Assembly: GCA_019671005.1 (NCBI GenBank)
Contig: CM033718.1
Span: 35,418,508 to 35,482,507 of the forward strand
Direction: 5' to 3'
DNA length: 64,000 nt
Source: Hibiscus mutabilis
Taxonomy: Eukaryota; Streptophyta; Magnoliopsida; Malvales; Malvaceae
The notes under the pieces: model-generated
Database searches by the model: none
What the model saw: only the letters and a program-made list of their open reading frames with translations
Told to the model about the DNA's origin: nothing
In this document: positions 56,923 to 64,000 of the stretch, in pieces
Numbering within the stretch: the stretch's first letter is position 1
How the letters are laid out: each line of letters begins with the position of its first letter
Translations under genes and position numbers: made by a program

Positions 56923-57740
56923 GAAAATTTGATCCTCGAATTTTACTTGATAGAAATAGGTGTCGATAAAGCAACCTCATATCCTCTTCGGTCTCCCACA
57001 TAGCTTCATCGACTTTGTAGTTCCTCCACAACATCTTTACTAACAGTACACACTTATTATTCAACTCCTTGACTTCTTTAGCTAAAACTCTTATCGGCTC
57101 TTCCTCATAGTTCAAATTGGTATTGATTTCAATCTCTTCAAGTGGGATGACATGCGAAGGGTCATAATGGTAGTGTCATAACATAGACACATTGCACACA
57201 TTATGGATGCGCGCCATCTTTAGAGGCAAGGCTAGCCGATAAGCTATGGGTCCAACTCTCTCTAGCATCTCATACGATCCAATAAACCTCAAGCTCAACT
57301 TGCCCTTCCATCTAAAGCATATTACTCTTTTCCACGGTGACACCTTGAGGAATACTTTGTCGCCAACCTTATACTCGATGTGCTTATGCTTTCGATCCGC
57401 ATATACTTTTTGACAATCAAATGCCACTTGCATTATTTCCTTAATGACATGAACCTTCTCCTTAGTTTGTCTAATCCAATCTAACCCCATAATCTTCCTA
57501 TCGTCCAGCTCGTTCTAACATAATGGTGTTCTACGCCTATGCCCATACAAGGCCTCAAAAGGAGCCATCTTGATGCTCGATTAGGAACTATTGTTATAGG
57601 CAAACTCAAAAGTGGCAGCTGCTCTTCCCAACTTCCCTAAAAATAAATGACACAACACCGAAGCATATCCTTCAAAATTTGAATAACTCGCTTGGACTGA
57701 CCATTAGTCTGAGGATGGAAAGCAGTACTAAAATGCAACC
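56918..57740 (-). pseudogene. Integrase C-terminal half with GPY/F and chromodomain
   Basis: Minus strand. From 57740: STAFHPQTNGQS with RVIQILKDMLR (end of the catalytic core), then AYNNS and EALYG blocks with stops. At 57490-57176: RQTKEKVHVIKEIMQVAF, YADRKHK, VFLKVSPWK, LSLRFIG and RVGPIAYRLALP, the GPY/F module. At 57115-56918: KMLWRNYKVDEAMWETEEDM, the chromodomain-like tail that in live elements targets insertion to marked chromatin. It ends at the PPT. At least three stops or shifts. Confidence 0.83.
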
Positions 57741-58200
57741 TTATGGCCAAAGCTTCATGAATTTTCCTCCACAGTCTTGCTGTGAATCAGGGATCTTTTT
57801 CTGATATGATTGATGATGGCACTCAATGAAACCTTACAATCTCTTAGATGTACAATCGTGCTAACCTCTCAAGCGTAAAATTCATATGCACAAGCAAGAA
57901 AAGAGCAGACTTGGTCAACCGATCTTCTATTACCCATATATCATGTTTCATTTGGGTCAATGATAAACCCGTCACAAAATCCATGTTCACTCTATCCCAC
58001 TTCCATTGTGGAATCTGGATGGGCCGAAGTAAGCCCAAAAGAACATGGTGTTCAGCCTTAACCTACTGATAAGCTAAACATCTAGTCAAAAACTTGGATA
58101 CATCTCTTTTCATACTAGGCCACCAATAAAAAGGAAGAAGGTCTTAGTATATCTTATCGCTACCTAGATGCATAGTAAATGGACTATGATGCGCCTCTTG
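57741..58200 (-). pseudogene. Integrase N-terminal zinc finger and catalytic core
   Basis: Minus strand. ILQEAHHSPFTMH at 58200-58160, then RCLAY near 58080, where the HHCC finger needs RCLxC; the last Cys has become Tyr (TGT to TAT). At 58038-57844: WKWDRVNMDFVTGL (first catalytic Asp) and VIEDRLTKSA, LERLARLYI. A stop-bearing ISEKDP-FTARLW segment near 57800 holds the second Asp region. Frames are broken on both sides. Confidence 0.82.
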
Positions 58201-58932
58201 AAGGATACGGTCCCACAAATCCTCTAAGGATAGAACACATAACCGACTTTTGAAGTAAAAGATCCCATCATCTCGCACTTCAAAACCAGATCTCTCACCT
58301 CTCTGAACCATCTCTATCTTTGCCACCAACTCTTTGTCCAACACTTGTGTTCTCTTGATCTCTTGCACTAAGATAGGCTCCACACAAAGCTCAACTAGCA
58401 AACCACCATTCTCGGTCATCCTCAAATGGGCAAACATCACCCTCAAGTCTAGCATAGACTTTCGACTCAAAGCATCGACTACCACATTAGCTTTTCTGGG
58501 ATGATACTCTATGATGCAATCATAATCTTATAGTAGCTCAATTCATTGTCTTTGCCTCAAATCCAACTCTTTCTGGGTGAGCATATACTTAAAACTCTTA
58601 TGATCGGTGTAGATATAACACTTTTCTTTGAATAGATAATGCCTCCAAATCTTCAATACGAAGATGACTACGGCAAGCTCTAAATCATGCATAGGGTAAT
58701 TCCATTCATGAGGCTTAAGTTGTCTTGAGGCATAAGCAACCACCTTACCCTCTTGCATGATAATACAACCAAGCCAATTTAAGGAAGCATCACAAAATAC
58801 AACATAATATTTTCTTGACTCGTGATGCGTCAAGACTAGAGACTCTATCATATAAGCCTTCAATTGCTCGAAGCTTTGTTGTCTTCTCTCATTCCACTCA
58901 AATAGAACTCCTTTTTGTAACAACTTGGTCAT
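58144..58932 (-). pseudogene. Chromovirus RNase H and linker
   Basis: Minus strand. 58932-58543: LLQKGVLFEWNE, VVFCDASLNWLGCIIMQ, VVAYASRQLKPHEWNYP, HDLELAVVIFVLKIWRHYL and YIYTDHKSFKYM; catalytic Asp residues in CDAS and TDHK are present. After a break, 58485-58144 has VVDALSRKS, the standard end of RNase H, then the linker toward integrase. No membrane or signal segments. Confidence 0.85.
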
Positions 58933-59837
58933 AGGTGCCTCTATGATAGAAAAGCTCTTAACAAAGCGACGGTAATTCTGACAAGTCCAAGGAAACTACG
59001 AACCTTTACAATATTCCTAGGTGGTTTCCACTTTACCACTACCTGAATCTTTTGTAGATCGACGCGGATCCCATCTGCCATAACAATATGACCCAAAAAG
59101 GACACCTCGGAAAGCTAAACTTCACACTTACTAAACTCGGCAATAATATGTCTTTCCCTCAAGGTATGAAGGACAACACAAAGATGATAGTCGTTCTCCT
59201 CTTTCGAGCTTGAATAGACCAAGATATCATCAATGAAGACCACCACAAAATGATCTAGTTAGGGCTAGAAAATTAGATTCATAAGGTCTAAGAAAGCTAC
59301 AAGTGTATTCGTAAGTCCAAAAGGCAGTACAAAGAACTCATAATGTCTGTATCGCATCCTCAAAGTGGTTTTCTAAATAGCCTCTTCTACCAGCTTTAAC
59401 TGGTAGTAACCTGACCTTAAATCGATATTTGAGAACACATGGGCATCTCTCAACTTGTCAAATAGGTCACCTATCCTTGGTAAAGGATAACGATTCTTCA
59501 TCGTCACCTTGTTGAGTAAACAATAGTCAATGCACATCCTCATTGAACCATTTTTCATATTGACAAACAAAACTGATGCACCCCAAGGTAAGATGCTTGG
59601 TCGAATGAATCCCTTTTCTAACAACTCTTGAATTTGATTCTTTCACTCTCTTAACTCTGTTGGTGCCATGCGATATGAGGCAATGGACACTGGTGCCATG
59701 TCTGACATCACATCTATCTGAAACTCTAGCTCACAATCTAGAGGTAGTCTGAGTAACTCTTCTAGAAATAGATCAGCAAACTCCCTAACAGACTGAAGGC
59801 TCTCAAGCATCAAACACTCAAAACTTGTGTAAACCAT
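58933..59837 (-). pseudogene. Chromovirus reverse transcriptase
   Basis: Minus strand. 59837-59643 is the linker with SVREFADLFLEEL and SYRMAPTEL. 59624-59373 has KGFIRPSILPWGASVLFV, MRMCIDYCLLNK (usually CIDYRQLNK, two changes), RYPLPRIGDLFDKL and FSNIDLRSGYYQL. Further on, FIDDILVYS at 59237-59211 is the intact catalytic motif, followed by FLGHIV. Stops near 59370, 59260 and 59115 and a shift before RNase H inactivate it. Confidence 0.87.
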
Positions 59838-60329
59838 GCGAGCTAAGAAAGCCTTACAACCTTGTTAGATCATCCTTTTTGTTGCCAAGGCTGACACAAC
59901 GTTAGAATGATAAGGATTTCTCTCATCTTTAACCACTGACTTGGCTTCATACAAGCCATGAATCTTAAAGCTCTTCGCTCTACAACCCAAACATACACCA
60001 TGCTCAAACAACCAATCCATCCCTAAGATGGCATCAAACTCTTAAAATAGGAATACCATCAGATTAGCTAAAAATATTAAACCTTGGACCTCAATCAGAC
60101 ACCCCCGCTACACCTCATCTACTAAAACATCATACCCCAAATGACTAGTCACATAGACTCCTATCTCAAGATCCTCGGTAAGAATACCCTACTGCTAAGA
60201 TATTCCACTATGGATATAGGAATAGGTAGACCCTGAATCCAAAAGAGCAAAAATATAGACTGAAAACAAGGTAAATATACCTAAGATGACATCAGTAGCC
60301 TCATAGTCCTCTTGAGCCTAAACTATTGC
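59838..60329 (-). pseudogene. Chromovirus aspartic protease
   Basis: Minus strand. ALLDSGSTYSYIHSG with DSG at 60239-60231; FDAILGMDWLFEHG at 60038-60010. Several stops between and after these blocks. Confidence 0.8.
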
Positions 60330-61477
60330 CTCTCTGGAGCCCTTGGAGTGGATTGGAATTTCCCCCCACTCTGATGTCTAGACAAGTGGATTGCTCCTCC
60401 TCTCGTAAAGCTCGGACCCCTCTTAGCTACATAATGGGTCCTCTAAGTCTGAACCAGAGTGGTGTCAACAGCTGCTGGATAATCCCTCACATAATGGTTT
60501 GGTGACCCACAACCATATTACACTATGGATGTCTCCCAACAATCACCTTGATGTTTACACCCACACTGATCAAAAACTGGTGCACTCACACTCCTCTATG
60601 AGCCCTCTAGACTCATCATAGATGAAGGCCTCCTACGATCTAGTAGACTAACTCGAAGTGCCTCTATTTTTATTCCAATAATCTCTACTCTTATGGGAGT
60701 GAGACTATGATTGGTTGGAATGGGTATAATTCCCTCCACTCGGGCCTGCTTTCCCACTAGCCCGACTATAGGTCAGGCCTTGAACTTGTTCAAACTATTT
60801 GGCACTAGTGATCAAATCTAAAAACACCTTTGGTTGGTCAACTGTTAAGTACGTTTAGATCTCCTTCCTCAATCCTTTCCGAAACCTCGCACACCTCATA
60901 TTCTTTGTAGCAACCAACTTTGGGGCATACTTGATCAATTGTAGGAACTCTTGCTCATACTAAAAAACTGATTGGTTCTCTTGGACCAGATGAGTGAACT
61001 AATCCCTCAAACTATCAATGTGAGCTTCTCTCATATATTTCTTTTCAAACTCATCCCACAAAGGACGGTTTGGGTACCACCCCAGCACCACTATTTCCTA
61101 CCATTCATGAGCATTATCTATCAATAGAGAAAGAACGTATGTCAACTTGTCCTCGGGTTCCAACCACATCTGTCACAGGATCTAGCGGGTTTCCCTCAAC
61201 CAGCGATCTACCTTAACAAGATTTTCTTCTCCCGTTCCAAGGAAATATGTTCCACCATGGAGACATACCCTTTCAACTGGTGCCTCATGAGGGTAGTCGA
61301 AGGCCTAGGTATGTCATTCACAATCCGGTGAAAAACCTAATGCATATGAGAGAAATAATTAGCCCTTCGACTCATTTCATTTTCTGAAATCTCCTCTGTG
61401 TCAGAAGCATAATCCTCATCATAGCTTTCTTCGCGGGAGCCCCAACTCTCCTAATGATGTCGTGCTCTCCGTGACAT
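60330..61477 (-). pseudogene. Chromovirus gag
   Basis: Minus strand, start at 61477 (MSRRARHH), an early stop four codons later, then an acidic region (EESYDEDYASDTEEISENE). The capsid-like region at about 61060-60800 has KYMREAHIDSLRD, YEQEFLQLIKYAP and CARFRKGLRKEI. The knuckle region near 60522-60480 reads YGCGSPNHYVRDY: the expected first and last Cys of CX2CX4HX4C are lost. Multiple in-frame stops. Confidence 0.8.
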
Positions 61478-61628
61478 AATTACTTTATGTACAAGTAAAC
61501 AAATAAGGTTACACCATCGAATATTCAACTGAAACGAGTTCAATATCGACTTATGAGCAACGTATTTCTAGACACATATACACAACTCTAGACAATCCCC
61601 GAGGCTTTCTTAAAATCTGCAAAACTTA

Positions 61629-61641
61629 GGCTCTGATACCA
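61629..61641 (-). other. Chromovirus PBS
   Basis: Minus strand TGGTATCAGAGCC, a perfect initiator Met tRNA-type site, five bases inside the LTR. Confidence 0.9.
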
Positions 61642-61646
61642 CTAAA

Positions 61647-62464
61647 TGTAAATTCCTCAACTCAGATGTCACATAACCTCAAGAATATACATCTTAAATC
61701 TCATCTCATGATGTTGCAGTTTTCCCTCTAGGTATCATGATCTCAACAATCAAGGGTGACTCTACTAGCACACAAGTGCCTTTACTTGGCACACAACCAT
61801 TACTCGATCCACCGAGTATCCATATGGTTGCTATTACAAAGAATCACCTAATATTTGCCAAGTTATTACACATTACACTCATATATGAGGATTAAATCTC
61901 GATTTCTTAGTTTTGCCATTTATTATACCACGTTAGAAGCCCTTTAGGCCATAGTCCTCAAATTATAAGCCCTTCTAACTCAAAATGTAATTTTTGGGTA
62001 GATTGCCAAGTAGGTACCGATATTGGCCTTCACTTACCGGTACGGTACCCGTTGGGTACCAATACTTACATGCGTACCAATACAAATGAAGCTTACTAGA
62101 ATTTTATACAGCCTTTGCATACCGGTACTTGTCAACCTGTACCGATACCTCATTATAAGGCTAATGATACTGGTTGAACATCATACCGGTGCCCCTTTCG
62201 TAGTTCATCTTAATGGAATAGTGGTCTTAAACCCATAATACCAGGGTATTAGTATTGCCTCTTCACATACCAATATTGATTCGTTGAAATGGCTTCATTG
62301 GCTAGGGAAATAACATCTCAAGCCCTTAAAACATAACCTTTAACCCTTAACTCGATCATACATCTTATGGAATTTATTAGGGTGGTTTGCTACCATTTTT
62401 ACGAGGTATTAACACCAAATCTGGATTATGCCATTAAAGAGGGTCTCTAACCTCAAACACCCAA
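61647..62464 (-). repeat. Chromovirus 5' LTR (interrupted, internally deleted)
   Basis: TGTAAATTCCTCAACTCAGATGTCACA joins the LTR start (55010-55035 of the partner) to partner sequence from about 55585 or later, so some 0.55-0.65 kb is missing. It continues collinear with the partner to CACCCAA, where the next element begins. It contains a dense TACCGGTAC-type dyad array (62013-62270). Confidence 0.82.
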
Positions 62465-64000
62465 TGTATCACTAAATTTTATCCATCTTAATATGATATA
62501 AAATAAATATTAAATAATATAGATATAATAAATCCCTTTTATAAATAAAAACCAAGTCTCATTTATTAAACAATCCACATTACATACACAAATATCCCAT
62601 AATGACCCATTTACATTAAGCCCAAATCTTGTGCAACCCAGTAGGCCATAAACCCTAACTCTTTTGGCTAAAGAGAAACCCTTGTTGTCAGCTCATTTGA
62701 CTCTTCAGAGGGCTAGTTAACGCAGATGCAGGAATCAAGGGGTGATTTATGGCTACATGAGTTTTAAGGGAACTCAATTAATGCCACACAATCTTTGATG
62801 TTCTACGTCAGTCACCTCGAGATTTTTCCAACCGACGGATTCATGCCACGTCAACCATTGGACGAGCCTGTGATTTCTTGGGCTTGCCGAGCGTCCCATC
62901 CGAACTGAAAGCTATGACCGATCTCTTCTCATCATTAGAGATGAACCAAAAAAGGCAAAAACACAAATCAATGTAAAAAAACATGGTAGATTAGATCAAA
63001 AATGGATATGTAGTTTTTAATGTATTTTTTAACTCGTTTATAAAACGAGGCCAGCCATTTGTAACAATTGGGGAATTTTAGAAGGAATATAAGAAGAGCA
63101 TTTTAGAGGTAGTTGTTCTCCCTAGTCAATGTAAACATAATCGAACTAGGGTTTTGTTTTTAACTTTGGCGTCGTTTCGATTTTTTAGTCATCCTAGGAG
63201 TTTCGATGATGGATGAGTCTCTCTCTGATGATACGCCATCGATCCTTAAACTGCATGTGGTGAATCAGATGTTTCTTTGAGAGAGGTTTTTTGTTTTTTT
63301 TTTTAAAAAAGAAAATGAAGTTTTTTGAATCTATTTATTTTGTTTGGAAAAAAAGGGGTTTGGTCTTTTAAAAAAATGAGCTTGGATCCATTTTAAATGT
63401 AAAAAAGAAGTTATTTTTTGAGGTTTTGGTAGGTCACCATCAAGAAATGTAACACCCTCACCATCGCTACATCGTGGGAATATTGTTTCCCCGTATGGAC
63501 ATAGCGAATGAGTCCCCCGAATTGAACTCGATTGACAGGAGCCTATAATGGGTGATGATCGGGGGCCTTGCTACCCTTAGTAGGGGACAACGAGGACAGT
63601 TTAGGTACCTTTTAGTACCAACATTGCATGTAGACAATATAGAAAGCCTACCCCCTTAGAGCCATGCAGACAACCTAGGTGTTTTAGATGGGATGCAAAT
63701 AGGGTTGTTTATTTGATGCTTTGTTCGTTTAATTTTTTGTTTTATTTCTTCATTTATTGATTTTATCCAGCACTAACTTATTTCTTTTTGTGTTTTGTTT
63801 TTGTTTTTGCATATATTTTGTTGCATCTACATTTCATGACATAAAGGTGTTGATTCGAAGTTGTTTGCCTAATTAGAGATCTTTCATTATGGATGGAAGG
63901 TATCTTAAGAAAGAGAAAATCAACTCGAAGGTCCTACATTGGTTCGAAATCAACCAAAGGGTTCAAGGTGACAGTTTGCCAAGTGAGCATATAATATCGG
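62465..64000 (+). mobile_element. Start of a second Tat/Ogre-like element
   Basis: Begins TGTATCACTAAATTTTATCC exactly where the chromovirus LTR homology stops. 62465 to about 63170 is probably its LTR (TGGCGTCGTTTCG near 63169 could be a decayed PBS). The leader at 63450-63880 has GAGTCCCCCGA, CGGGGGCC and AGTAGGGGACAACGAGGACAG blocks and a start-codon context like that at 20420-20450. The rest lies beyond the window. Confidence 0.6.
63889..64000 (+). pseudogene. Tat/Ogre extra-ORF start, cut by window end
   Basis: Open from ATG at 63889 to the window end: MDGRYLKKEKINSKVLHWFE, then a VQGDSLPSEH segment. It parallels the 20450 remnant (W-E spacing, V-x2-DSL-x3-H) and has no stop in these 37 codons, so its state is unknown; marked as a pseudogene only because all neighbours are. 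Confidence 0.5.

Larger units (their letters stand above)
55010..62464 (-). mobile_element. Chromovirus (Tekay/Del-like) Ty3/gypsy element
   Basis: Minus strand. The 5' LTR starts at 61647 and is interrupted at 62464/62465. Then PBS 61641-61629, gag 61477-60330, protease, RT, RNase H, integrase with chromodomain ending near 56918, PPT 56922-56906, 3' LTR 56905-55010. The full domain order and chromodomain mark a chromovirus; the Tekay/Del assignment rests on LTR size and the PPT context. Every domain has stops or shifts. Confidence 0.88.

Overview
This window is plant nuclear DNA, most likely from a eudicot; I cannot name the species. It is A+T-rich. Every coding remnant I can recognise belongs to a plant transposable-element lineage: Sirevirus-like and other Ty1/copia, Tekay/Del-like chromovirus Ty3/gypsy, Tat/Ogre-like Ty3/gypsy, and an L1-type LINE. 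I found no host gene, tRNA, rRNA or microbial feature, and every recognised coding region carries stops, frameshifts or deletions. It reads as a repeat-rich, probably heterochromatic interval.

The centre (about 8.0-50.7 kb) is a deep nest of insertions, read from matching LTR ends and short target-site duplications (TSDs). A minus-strand LINE is split into ORF1 (49219-50740) and ORF2 (8035-9593) by a Sirevirus-like copia element (9594-49218; TSD TCCAA/CCCAA). That element's 5' LTR is split by a Tat/Ogre-like element in plus orientation (17449-49083; TSD ATGGG/TTGGG). The Tat/Ogre element lost nearly all of gag-pol and was invaded by minus-strand elements with very large LTRs. One of these (Element II, 21180 to about 44214) has an internal region of only 294 bp. 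Its 3' LTR contains a solo LTR (23364-27896; perfect TSD CTTAT), which itself holds a small TRIM-like element (25894-27457). The same 3' LTR also contains a second large-LTR element (Element I, about 28353-40220), whose interior carries another solo LTR (30362-33822; perfect TSD CATAA).

Left flank (1-8034): part of a minus-strand gypsy element (protease/RT scraps, PBS-like site, 3.9-kb LTR at 1864-5766) abuts the truncated LTR of a related element (5767-8034), which in turn abuts the LINE RT. Right flank: a small internally deleted copia element (51056-52865), an unassigned stretch with a TATA box and degenerate tandem repeats (52866-55009), then a nearly complete but dead chromovirus (55010-62464, minus) with gag, protease, RT, RNase H, integrase and chromodomain. 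Its 5' LTR is interrupted by the start of another Tat/Ogre-like element (62465 to the window end).

The signal I find most unusual is not a gene. The large LTRs carry short minisatellites in which each unit is a small dyad (potential hairpin). The arm sequences change from unit to unit but stay complementary, with clear compensatory changes. Seven exact 24-bp units at 5827-5994 show this best, and related N4-CGTA-N4' dyads recur in other LTR copies. Arrays of TACCGGTAC-like dyads also recur in both the copia and the chromovirus LTRs.
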